A stretch of DNA of 64,000 bases from DATKFM01 sp046154965 (GTDB lineage: Bacteria; Pseudomonadota; Alphaproteobacteria; Dongiales; Dongiaceae). Below are positions 35,456 through 42,812 of this stretch, in pieces. The DNA is taken from contig JBJXDY010000112.1 of NCBI GenBank assembly GCA_046154965.1, forward strand, positions 47,219 to 111,218, written 5' to 3'. The position numbers and the translations under genes were made by a program. The notes under the pieces are model-generated. The model was not told where the DNA came from. It saw only the letters and a list, made by a program, of their open reading frames with translations, and made no database searches. Positions within the stretch are counted from its first letter, which is position 1. Each line of letters begins with the position of its first letter.

Positions 35456-36765
35456 GCGGCCTGGCCGAGTTTCGCCAGCACCCGGGCGCCGGGGCTGTAG
35501 CTGGGATCGTCGGGCACGCTCTCCAGGCCGGGGATGACAATTCTCACGACAGGCACCGCGTAGGCGGCGATCGAGAGATCCACGGCGATGACCTGTCTGA
35601 TGCCGACGGCCGAGAGCCGCTTCAGCTCCCAGGCCAAGTCTTCGTTGAGCAGATCGCTCTCCTGGTTCGGTGCGGCTTGCGCCATGCGCGTGGCGGGCCG
35701 TCCTTTCGCCAACTCGCGATACCAGTCCGCCGGGCGCTCATCGCCCGGGCGGCGGTAGTCGCGGCGCTCGATGTCGTCGCGGGCGCCGGCGATGTAGGTA
35801 AGGCGCGATTGCGCCGCCTCGGTCAGCGCCCGCAGCAGCGCGATGCGCCGGGCGGGATGACAGCCGGCGCCGAAGAACACGCCCTGCGGTTCGTGCGGGT
35901 TCTTCTCGCTCTCATAGATATGGCAGCGGAATGCCGCGATGCCCACATCCGACGTCGTCTCCCAGAGTTGGACGTCGATGTCGGCGGCTTCGTACTTTGC
36001 CAGGATCTCCCGCGCCTGGGGATCGTCGATGCTGCTGAGATCGACCCGCCGCGCCCCGGCTTCGTCCTCCGACATGACTTCCCACAGCGCATCGCCGTCG
36101 CGCTCGACCACTTCGCAGATGCCCGAGCTGATCGCCTCGAGCAGATGATTCCCCGAGGCGAGACCGTTCGACGTCGATGCGAAACAGGCCGCGCCTTCCG
36201 GCAACGGCAGAGTATAGTTCATATGGACGCATTCGTAGGGCAGCCAGAGCGGCGCGCGGCCCATCAGGTCGTAACCCTCGATCCACAACAGACGCAGATG
36301 CTGATGGAAGCGGCTGTTGGGAAGGCGCGGCAGCGTGGCGATATCGGCGACAGCGTGGCTTCGGCGCATTTCTGCATGGCTCGCCAGCTTCAAGGGCAGA
36401 TCGATTCGCTCCCCATGAAACCCCTCAATAGCCTCCATCACGCCGGAGGCCTTGGCATGGTCCAGGTCGAGACCCTTGCCCTGGGAGACGGACAGCGCGC
36501 GGGAGTTGGGGCGCGTCACCATCACCACGGGAATGCCCAGGTAGTCCAGGCCGGTGACGTTGGCGACCCGCGTGATGCCCATGTCGGCGAGATGGGGCCG
36601 GACACGCTCCAGCGTTGCGCTGGGCGTTACCGTGCGGTGGGTGCCGCCGCGGTGGAGTTTCTCGGTCGGCGTTTTCAACGCCCGCTGGAAGGTTGAAATC
36701 CAGGTCACGATGGCATTTCGGTATAGGTGCAGGTCTGCGCTTCGCAAAGCGCGGCATCTGTTCAC
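35452..36765 (-). CDS. YcaO-domain protein, TfuA-associated thioamide synthetase
   Basis: A protein of up to 437 residues. The YcaO fold shows GTHRTVTPSATLERV, GITRVANVTGLD, PVVMVTRPNSRALSVSQGKG (ATP-side loop), SNGLASGNHLLEAISSG, and ICEVVERD with the acidic ATP/Mg ligands near residues 210-222. The C-terminus VPVVRIVIPGLESV lacks a PxPxP tail, as in TfuA-linked rather than azoline-forming YcaOs. YcaO proteins use ATP to phosphorylate a backbone amide; with TfuA the product is a thioamide. The GTG at 36765 gives the longest reading; a GTG at 36708 is possible, as neither has a strong ribosome site. A terminator-like hairpin and the repeat-peptide gene lie just upstream. Confidence 0.92.
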   Translation of the reverse strand: MNRCRALRSADLHLYRNAIVTWISTFQRALKTPTEKLHRGGTHRTVTPSATLERVRPHLADMGITRVANVTGLDYLGIPVVMVTRPNSRALSVSQGKGLDLDHAKASGVMEAIEGFHGERIDLPLKLASHAEMRRSHAVADIATLPRLPNSRFHQHLRLLWIEGYDLMGRAPLWLPYECVHMNYTLPLPEGAACFASTSNGLASGNHLLEAISSGICEVVERDGDALWEVMSEDEAGARRVDLSSIDDPQAREILAKYEAADIDVQLWETTSDVGIAAFRCHIYESEKNPHEPQGVFFGAGCHPARRIALLRALTEAAQSRLTYIAGARDDIERRDYRRPGDERPADWYRELAKGRPATRMAQAAPNQESDLLNEDLAWELKRLSAVGIRQVIAVDLSIAAYAVPVVRIVIPGLESVPDDPSYSPGARVLAKLGQAA

Positions 36766-36808
36766 CTAGCACGGAGAACCCGGCTGCCGCCAGTTCAGCC
36801 GGAACACG

Positions 36809-36835
36809 AAAAAACCCCGCCGCAATGCGACGGGG
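36809..36835 (-). terminator. Rho-independent terminator/attenuator between repeat peptide and YcaO genes
   Basis: On the minus strand the stem CCCCG-T-CGC/GCG-G-CGGGG (36835-36815, loop ATT) is followed directly by six T (36814-36809). It stands 61 bases after the repeat-peptide stop and 43 bases before the YcaO start. It would end or attenuate transcripts from the peptide gene, giving more peptide than enzyme mRNA. The stem is nearly symmetrical, so weak activity on the plus strand is possible. Confidence 0.75.
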
Positions 36836-36896
36836 CTTTCTTTGACTTGCACTGCTCGCTTGAGGCGACTAAATGCCCCGCAGCACCCACGCAGTG

Positions 36897-37124
36897 TTAA
36901 GCGATGCCAGCCTGGCCGGCGAAAAGGCTCGCATGCCGCGCGGAGGCGCTGGCATGCCTCGCGGAAGCACTGGCGTGTCTGGCACTGGCGTGTCTGGCGG
37001 AAGCGCTGGCGTGCCGCATGGACGCGCTGGCATGTCTTGCAGAAGCGCCGGCATGTCGATCCCGGCTCGGTGTGTCTGCGAATGCCGCGGACACGACTTC
37101 GTCCCAGTTTTCAGTAACGCGCAT
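36897..37124 (-). CDS. Candidate RiPP precursor peptide with RHASASA repeats
   Basis: A 75-residue peptide with an ATG preceded by AGAGGGGG (about eight bases away) and a TAA stop. Residues 1-22 form a leader-like amphipathic segment with ENWDEVVSAAFAD. From Arg23 follow seven R-H-A-S-type units at R23, R30, R37, R44, R49, R56 and R63; most read RHASASA, one is shortened to RHASA, and the last is RHASLFA before a six-residue tail. No signal peptide or known domain. It is on the same strand as, and just upstream of, the YcaO-TfuA pair. Thiovarsolins are a known precedent for a YcaO-TfuA system acting on a precursor with repeated cores. Unit-to-unit base changes are almost all synonymous in this frame, which argues for a selected protein. 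Its role as substrate is inference. Confidence 0.75.
   Translation of the reverse strand: MRVTENWDEVVSAAFADTPSRDRHAGASARHASASMRHASASARHASARHASASARHASASARHASLFAGQAGIA
36924..37064. repeat. 21-bp coding tandem repeats (7 units)
   Basis: Units at 36924, 36945, 36966 (15 bp), 36981, 37002, 37023 and 37044. Six are 21 bases long; the short one lacks exactly six bases and so keeps the frame. They encode the RHASASA heptads of the minus-strand peptide. There are no unique spacers, so this is not a CRISPR array. Confidence 0.9.
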
Positions 37125-37172
37125 TTTCCTGACCCCCTCTGGACCACCGTTGAATTCGGCGGGTGACCAATG

Positions 37173-37188
37173 GTTAACGAATGCTTAA
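37173..37188 (-). promoter_or_regulatory. CtrA-type box upstream of the repeat peptide gene
   Basis: On the minus strand this reads TTAAGCATTCGTTAAC, a full match to the alphaproteobacterial CtrA consensus TTAA-N7-TTAAC. Its edge is 48 bases upstream of the peptide ATG, a usual promoter distance. The motif is short and lies in an AT-rich region, so a chance match is possible. Confidence 0.5.
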
Positions 37189-37603
37189 GATAATGCCTTA
37201 CTTATCAAAGCAAAGCAACACTCTATTAACCCTAAGAATCTATTAAGGTTTCAACCTTTGCGCGATCTGAATCAGCGGTGTAGCCGGTCGCTATAAGACT
37301 ATGATCTTATCGAGGGAGCCGCAGGATTCGCCCAATCCGCCAAGATTTTATTAAAATCGTTAAGATGGAATGCCTATCATTCCGGGCGCTTGATTGCGGC
37401 CCGGGCATTTATCCGTTCTATTTTTGTTCGCGGCCAGAGCCATGCCAGCGTCAGAAAATTTTCCGCCGGGAGGCCTGTGACTGGCATCATAGAAAAATTC
37501 ACCAATTTTTTAGCAAATTGGCGCGATGCTATTGTTGGGCCAGAGTAGGCTCCGTCTGTCGGCAGCCGGAGCTGCTGGCGCGTTGCGCACCTGCCGGATG
37601 TAA
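37189..37603. other. AT-rich divergent intergenic region
   Basis: About 415 bases between the repeat peptide gene and the plus-strand histidine kinase, markedly AT-rich in 37189-37370 with several TTAA motifs (for example TTAAAATCGTTAAG near 37350). It must hold the kinase promoter and part of the peptide promoter. No gene is supported; an 80-codon open frame at 37365 has no ribosome site and an odd cysteine-rich composition. Confidence 0.5.
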
Positions 37604-39532
37604 ATGATCGTGCACCCGCCTGATGTAGAACTACTTTTGGAGGAGCTGGCGGTAACGCCGGGTGCCCCCGCGCAGTGCATGGTTTTGTTCAAGTTGGTGC
37701 ACCGCGTCTGGGTCTATGACCTGGATGCCGCGCTCGAATTCGCGAATCATGCGCGGACGATCGCGGATGGCGCCGGCCTGGCGCGAGAAGCGGCCCTGGC
37801 TCGCCTGGAGCGCGGCCGGATGTTGCGCATGCTCGGCCGGTACTCGGAGGCCGAAGAAGCCCTGAAACCTCTGCCCGAGCGATTTACGGAACTGGGCGAT
37901 CGCGAATCGGTGGGCATGGCCCTCCGGACGCTTTCGGCCGTGTACATGGACCTGGGGCTGCTTGAGCCGGCCCTGGACCTCAACCGCGAGGCCCTGGAGA
38001 TTTTCGACGAGGTCGCCAACCGCCGCTATTACTTTATCGCGCTGATGGAATGCGCGGAGGTGTATCGCAAGCGGCGCGAATTCGACGAGGCGCTGCATAT
38101 CATCAACCGCGCCAGCGAACAACTCGACCTCATGGAGAAGACCGACGAGGCCGACTACGCCTCCCTGCAGTTCAAGTACACCCGTTCCCAGACGCTTCTG
38201 GATGCGGGCCGCAGCCCGGAAGCGATCGCCGGTGCGCTGGAAACGCTGATGATCGCCCATGAGATCAAGAGCAAGAACATCGAAGCCGGCTGCTACGGCA
38301 TCCTGGCTTTGGCCAATGCGCGGCTGGGGCATATCGACGAGGCCAGCCGCTGCATCGAGGAATTCACGGCGATCGGCGAATCGATCAACGACCCCTATGA
38401 CTACACGGCGGGCCTGCTGAATTGCGGCCGCGCGGCGATGGCTTTCAAGCGCCTGGACAAGGCCCATGAACGGATCAACGAGGCGCTGCGCCATGCGGCG
38501 GAAAAGGGCATCAAGGGCATCGTGCTGGAATGCCACCGCACCCTGGCGGAGATCTTCGAGTCCGCCGGCGACACGGCGACGGCGCTGAAGCATTTCAAGG
38601 ATTTCTATGCCATGGAGACGGAGCTGCGCACCGCCGGCGTGCAGCACCGCCTCAGCCGCATGCAGCTCCAGCTCAAGGTCGACCAGACCAAGATGGAAAC
38701 CCTGGAACGCGCCCGCCAGGATTTGGAGCGCGTCGTCGAGGAGCGCACCCATGAACTGCGCGTCGCCAAGGAGCAGGCCGAACTCGCCAACCGCACCAAG
38801 AGCGACTTCCTGGCCCATATGAGCCATGAACTGCGCACGCCGCTGAATGCCGTCATCGGCTTCGCCGAGCTGATGATGCAGGAAGTGCACGGCACCCTGG
38901 GCGTGCCGAAATACAAAGAGTATCTGAAAGACGTCCATGACAGCGGCGTGCTGCTGCTGTCGCTGATCAACGATATCCTGGACGTGTCGAAGATCGAGGC
39001 CGGCAAGCAGGAACTCAACATGGAGGTCTGCTCGGTCGAGGAGATCTGTGTCGCCTGCATCCGCTTGGTGAAGGATCGCGCCAACGCATCGATGGTCCGC
39101 CTGAAGGTCGATCTCGCGCCGAACCTCCGCCGCCTCAATGCGGATATGCGGGCGGTGAAACAGATCTTGCTGAACCTGCTGACCAACGCGGTCAAATTCA
39201 CGCCCCAGGGCGGGCTGGTCACGCTGTTCGCCGCCGACGATGGCGGCCGCTATGTCTCGCTGGGCATCGCCGATACCGGCATCGGCATCGCGCCCGACGA
39301 TCTGCCGCGGGTGCTCGAGCCCTTCGGCCAGGTCAGCAACAGCTTCACCAGGGCGCAATCCGGCACCGGCCTCGGCCTGCCCCTGGCCAAGATGCTCACC
39401 GAACTGCATGACGGCGAATTCAGCATCGAAAGCCGCCTGGGCGAGGGCACCACGGTGCATATTCGCCTGCCGGCCGCGGCCGAGATCGAAACGCTCAATC
39501 AGCCGCTGCTGAGGACCCTCTCGGTCAACTGA
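37604..39532 (+). CDS. Soluble histidine kinase with N-terminal TPR domain
   Basis: A 642-residue kinase without transmembrane helices. Residues 1-340 are tetratricopeptide-like helical pairs (for example GRYSEAEEALKPLPERF and AALDLNREALEIFDE-type repeats); 345-395 form a coiled coil. The phospho-acceptor is His408 in FLAHMSHELRTPLNAVIGFAELM; the ATP domain has LLNLLTNAVKFTP (N box, about 520), DTGIGI (about 556) and GTGLGLPLA (about 586). There is no receiver domain and no response regulator gene beside it. The TPR region suggests it senses a protein or peptide inside the cell. It is divergent from the repeat peptide gene; a functional link is only a possibility. Confidence 0.92.
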   Translation: MIVHPPDVELLLEELAVTPGAPAQCMVLFKLVHRVWVYDLDAALEFANHARTIADGAGLAREAALARLERGRMLRMLGRYSEAEEALKPLPERFTELGDRESVGMALRTLSAVYMDLGLLEPALDLNREALEIFDEVANRRYYFIALMECAEVYRKRREFDEALHIINRASEQLDLMEKTDEADYASLQFKYTRSQTLLDAGRSPEAIAGALETLMIAHEIKSKNIEAGCYGILALANARLGHIDEASRCIEEFTAIGESINDPYDYTAGLLNCGRAAMAFKRLDKAHERINEALRHAAEKGIKGIVLECHRTLAEIFESAGDTATALKHFKDFYAMETELRTAGVQHRLSRMQLQLKVDQTKMETLERARQDLERVVEERTHELRVAKEQAELANRTKSDFLAHMSHELRTPLNAVIGFAELMMQEVHGTLGVPKYKEYLKDVHDSGVLLLSLINDILDVSKIEAGKQELNMEVCSVEEICVACIRLVKDRANASMVRLKVDLAPNLRRLNADMRAVKQILLNLLTNAVKFTPQGGLVTLFAADDGGRYVSLGIADTGIGIAPDDLPRVLEPFGQVSNSFTRAQSGTGLGLPLAKMLTELHDGEFSIESRLGEGTTVHIRLPAAAEIETLNQPLLRTLSVN

Positions 39533-39674
39533 TCCGCGCCAGCCTGTGGCATTTGAGCGCGCCGCTTGCACGAAGCGGTGCCGATGACGCATCTTTCTCT
39601 TGTATAGCCTTCGTTGCCGCCGGCGATGTAGCGTCGGACCGGCATCCATTAAGCCTGAACATTGCGGATGACAG

Positions 39675-40820
39675 ATGAGCGAACAGGACCGGCCCGCCGG
39701 CGCGCGGGTTTGCGCCTTTGACCGTATCGCCCTGGTTCTGCAGGGCGGAGGCGCGCTCGGCGCGTATCAGGTCGGTGTCTTCGAAGCGCTGGAGGAAACC
39801 GGATTCTGCCCGCAGTGGTTCGCCGGCACCTCCATCGGCGCGATCAACGCCGCGATCATGGCCGGCAATGCCCAGGGCGAGGTGCGCGGCAAGCTGGCGG
39901 AGTTCTGGGATCTGATATCGCGCCCGGACGGATGGGCCGTTGCGCCGGGCGGCGACGAGGGCCGCCATGCGGCGAACCAGTGGCACGCCTGGGAAACCCT
40001 GGTCTATGGCCAGCCCGGCTTTTTCCAGCCGCGGCTGTTCGGCCCGTTCCTTTCGCCGCCCGGCACGCCCGGCGCGGTCAGCTTTTATGACACCGGGCCG
40101 CTCGCCGATACATTGGGGCAGGTGGTGGATTTCAAGCGCATCAACAGCAAGGGCTCGCGGATCACGCTGGGCGCTGTCAACATCGCGACGGGCCGGCAGG
40201 TCTATTTCGATAGCTCGCGCGAGAGCATCGATGCCCGTCATGTGATGGCGAGCGGCGCGCTGCCGCCGGGCTTCCCGCCGGTGGAAATCGATCACGAGCT
40301 GTTCTGGGATGGCGGCGTGGTCTCGAATACGCCGCTCGAGGTTGTCCTCGACGACGAGCCGCGGGTGAGCACGCTCTGCTTCATGGTGGATATGTGGGAT
40401 CCCATGGGTCCGCTGCCGCGCACGCTTGACGAAGTGACGGAGCGCGAGAAGGACATCCGCTATGCCAGCCGCTCCCAGCGCGCAATCTCGGGTTATCGCC
40501 GCACGCACAATCTGCGCCGCGCTGTCATGGCCATGTGGAAGAATCTGCCGGCTTCCGCCCGCGCCGACCAGGAACTGGAGCAGCTTTCCTGGCTCGGCTG
40601 CACCACGACCATGCAGATCGTGCATCTGATCTATCAGAACGAGAAGTACGAGAGCGCGACCAAGGACTACGAATTCTCCCGCGCCTCCATCGCCGGGCAC
40701 CGGGCCGCGGGCTATCGCGACGCCATGCGCGCCATCGCCGAACGGAAATGGGAACAGCCGGTGCCGCCGAATGTGGGCGTCATGGTTTATGAGTATCCGC
40801 CGCGCAATGTCGGCCTGTAG
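39675..40820 (+). CDS. Patatin-like phospholipase family protein
   Basis: A 381-residue patatin-domain protein: glycine-rich oxyanion loop LQGGGALGAYQVGVFEAL, nucleophile Ser in FAGTSIGAIN (about residue 54) and the catalytic Asp in FWDGGVVSNTP (about 214). A C-terminal DUF3734-like region (TMQIVHLIYQNEKYESATKDYEFSR) follows. This two-part form is common in proteobacteria and is often placed beside 3-hydroxybutyrate dehydrogenase, as here with a 29-base gap. It may hydrolyse membrane lipids or act on polyhydroxybutyrate granules; the second idea rests on the neighbour. Confidence 0.9.
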   Translation: MSEQDRPAGARVCAFDRIALVLQGGGALGAYQVGVFEALEETGFCPQWFAGTSIGAINAAIMAGNAQGEVRGKLAEFWDLISRPDGWAVAPGGDEGRHAANQWHAWETLVYGQPGFFQPRLFGPFLSPPGTPGAVSFYDTGPLADTLGQVVDFKRINSKGSRITLGAVNIATGRQVYFDSSRESIDARHVMASGALPPGFPPVEIDHELFWDGGVVSNTPLEVVLDDEPRVSTLCFMVDMWDPMGPLPRTLDEVTEREKDIRYASRSQRAISGYRRTHNLRRAVMAMWKNLPASARADQELEQLSWLGCTTTMQIVHLIYQNEKYESATKDYEFSRASIAGHRAAGYRDAMRAIAERKWEQPVPPNVGVMVYEYPPRNVGL

Positions 40821-40849
40821 ACTTTCCTGAAACGACGAGAGATCCGTCC

Positions 40850-41632
40850 ATGCGAATGAAAGATAAAGTCGCCATCGTCACCGGCGCCGCCAGCGGCATC
40901 GGCCTGGAAATCGCCCGCGCCTATGCCCGCGAGGGCGCCAAGATCGCCATCGCCGATCTGAAGCTGGATGCCGCCGAGGCGGCGGCGAAAGAGATCAAGA
41001 GCGCAGGCGGCCAGGCCATCGCCGTCGCCATGGACGTGACGAACGAGGCGCAAGTCGACGCCGGCGTGGCGGCGACGGCGACGGCGCTGGGCGGCGTCGA
41101 TGTGCTGGTCAGCAATGCGGGCATCCAGATCATTTCTCCGGTGCAGGATCTCAGCCTGTCCGATTGGCGCAAGATGCTGGCCATCCATCTGGACGGCGCC
41201 TTTCTCACGACGCGCGCCTGCCTGCGCCATATGTACAAGAGCGGTAGGGGCGGCAGCGTGATTTACATGGGCTCGGTCCATTCCAAGGAAGCTTCGCCGC
41301 TGAAGGCGCCCTACGTCACCGCCAAGCACGGGCTGATCGGGCTCTGCAAAGTCGTGGCCAAGGAAGGCGCCAGGTACAATGTGCGCGCCAATGTCATCTG
41401 TCCCGGTTTCGTGCGCACGCCCCTGGTCGACAAGCAGATCCCCGAGCAGGCTAAGGAGCTGGGAATCACCGAGGCCGATGTCATCAAGAAAGTCATGCTC
41501 AAGGAAACCGTCGACGGCGAATTCACCACCACGGCGGATGTAGCGGAATGCGCCGTGCTGTTCGGTTCCTTTGCCACCAACGCGCTGACCGGGCAGTCTA
41601 TCGTCGTCAGTCACGGCTGGTTCATGCAGTAG
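40850..41632 (+). CDS. bdhA: 3-hydroxybutyrate dehydrogenase
   Basis: A 260-residue short-chain dehydrogenase: VTGAASGIGLEIAR for NAD binding, NAGIQ at about 90, a catalytic Ser in MGSVHSKEASPLKAPYVTAKHG with Y-x3-K. The substrate loop TPLVDKQIPEQAKELGITE is characteristic of BdhA enzymes, which oxidise (R)-3-hydroxybutyrate to acetoacetate in PHB/ketone-body metabolism. The C-terminus LTGQSIVVSHGWFMQ also fits. It is in one transcription unit with the patatin-like gene. An alternative start two codons later is equally good. Confidence 0.9.
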   Translation: MRMKDKVAIVTGAASGIGLEIARAYAREGAKIAIADLKLDAAEAAAKEIKSAGGQAIAVAMDVTNEAQVDAGVAATATALGGVDVLVSNAGIQIISPVQDLSLSDWRKMLAIHLDGAFLTTRACLRHMYKSGRGGSVIYMGSVHSKEASPLKAPYVTAKHGLIGLCKVVAKEGARYNVRANVICPGFVRTPLVDKQIPEQAKELGITEADVIKKVMLKETVDGEFTTTADVAECAVLFGSFATNALTGQSIVVSHGWFMQ

Positions 41633-41641
41633 GATTTGTTT

Positions 41642-42160
41642 TTGAGCGGAAACGAAATCGCGCGCACGCCGCGATTGGTGATTGAGTATCTGCGGGCGGA
41701 GCATATCGAGCCGCTCTGCGACATCTGGTGCGATCCCGCCGTCACCAAATTCATGGGCGGCCCGCGCGTGCGGGAGAAAGTCCGCCAGTCGCTGAAGGAA
41801 GAATTGGATCTGCCGGAGACATATACGCTCTGGCCCGTGCTCGAGCAGGCGAGCGGCAGGGTCGTCGGCCATTGCGGCCTCTTGGAAAAGGAACAGGACG
41901 GCCGCAAGGACATCGAGCTGGTCTATGTCATCGGCGGCGGCTATCAGCGGCGCGGCTATGGCTTCGAGGCATCCCGCGCGATCGCCGGATACGGCTTTGC
42001 GCAGTTCAATCCGGACCGGCTGGTGGCGCTGATCGAGTCGGAAAACCTGCCGTCACAGCGTCTCGCGGAAAAGCTCGGCTTTATCGCGGGTCCAGTGGTT
42101 GTCAGGCCCGGCGGCGGTGAGCGCATCCTGTACTTGCTGGATCGGCCGGCGGCGGTCTAG
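41642..42160 (+). CDS. GNAT-family N-acetyltransferase (RimJ/RimL-like)
   Basis: A 172-residue acetyltransferase: TPRLVIEYLRAEHIEPLCDIW at the N-terminus, GRVVGHCGLLEK, ELVYVIGGGYQRRGYGFEASRA with the acetyl-CoA-binding Q/R-x-x-G-x-G/A site, and LVALIESENLPSQRLAEKLGF. The TTG at 41642 has AGGA seven bases upstream; a TTG at 41636 is also in frame. It follows the bdhA-like gene by nine bases and overlaps the flavin reductase gene tail to tail by four bases. Acceptor substrate unknown. Confidence 0.85.
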   Translation: MSGNEIARTPRLVIEYLRAEHIEPLCDIWCDPAVTKFMGGPRVREKVRQSLKEELDLPETYTLWPVLEQASGRVVGHCGLLEKEQDGRKDIELVYVIGGGYQRRGYGFEASRAIAGYGFAQFNPDRLVALIESENLPSQRLAEKLGFIAGPVVVRPGGGERILYLLDRPAAV

Positions 42161-42771
42161 CCCGGCCGCCGCATCGAAAACGTCTTCTCGACCACAGTAT
42201 ACTCCGAATAGCCAAGGCGCGCGATCGGCTTGGCCCGGGTGATATCGACGCGGCCGTTGACGATCAGGTCATCGCGGATATGGATGCCGATGACCTCGCC
42301 GAAGATGCTGGCGTTCGGTTCCCGCGGATCGTTGGTCGGCAGCTCGATCGTCTTCCAGTAGCGACATTCCAGATGCACGGGCGATTCCGCGACCCTCGGC
42401 GGCTTCACCAGGCGCGACGGCGCGGGACTGAGCCCGGCATGTTTCATCTCATCGGTCTCCGCCGGCAGCTTCGCCGAGGTGGCGTTCATCTGCTCGCGCA
42501 GATCCCAGGTCGCGAGATTGACCACGAACTCGCCGGTGGCCTCGATGTTGGCGCGCGTGTCCTTCATCGGCCGGTCGGCTTTACTGCCGCCGGGCCCGAA
42601 GCAGATCATCATCGGATCCTCGGACATCGCATTGAAGTAGGAGTACGGCGCCAGATTGACGACGCCGTTCGGGCTGATGCTGGTCACCCAGGCGATCGGC
42701 CGCGGAACCACCAGGGCCTTGAACGGGCTGAGCTGCAAGCCGTGATCGTTGCGGCGGGCGTCGTAGAACAT
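42157..42771 (-). CDS. Flavin reductase-like FMN-binding protein
   Basis: A 204-residue split-barrel flavoprotein: PFKALVVPRPIAWVTSISPNG, NLAPYSYFNAMSEDPMMICFG (FMN-binding loop) and a C-terminal ARLGYSEYTVVEKTF. The family includes FMN reductases that supply reduced flavin to monooxygenases and others of unknown function. It follows the alpha/beta hydrolase gene by 41 bases on the same strand. A role in supplying FADH2 to the halogenase-like enzyme at 17639 is conceivable but unsupported by position. Confidence 0.87.
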   Translation of the reverse strand: MFYDARRNDHGLQLSPFKALVVPRPIAWVTSISPNGVVNLAPYSYFNAMSEDPMMICFGPGGSKADRPMKDTRANIEATGEFVVNLATWDLREQMNATSAKLPAETDEMKHAGLSPAPSRLVKPPRVAESPVHLECRYWKTIELPTNDPREPNASIFGEVIGIHIRDDLIVNGRVDITRAKPIARLGYSEYTVVEKTFSMRRPG

Positions 42772-42812
42772 GAATGCGGCCTGTGGGTGATGAACTTGCG
42801 CGGGCGGCGGAT

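Noticed and set aside
36924..37064. Possible CRISPR array
   Set aside because: Units are directly contiguous with no unique spacers, are 21 bases long, and no cas genes are near.
36873..37188. Plus-strand and second minus-strand repetitive open frames over the 21-bp repeats
   Set aside because: Open only because the repeats lack stops; residues change between units in these frames, and no good ribosome site is present.
37365..37607. 80-codon cysteine-rich plus-strand frame before the kinase
   Set aside because: No ribosome site and odd composition; considered as a second precursor but it lacks a leader or repeat and is on the other strand from YcaO.
37631..39649. 672-codon antisense frame over the histidine kinase
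   Set aside because: Typical long shadow in high-GC coding DNA; the plus strand has clear kinase motifs.
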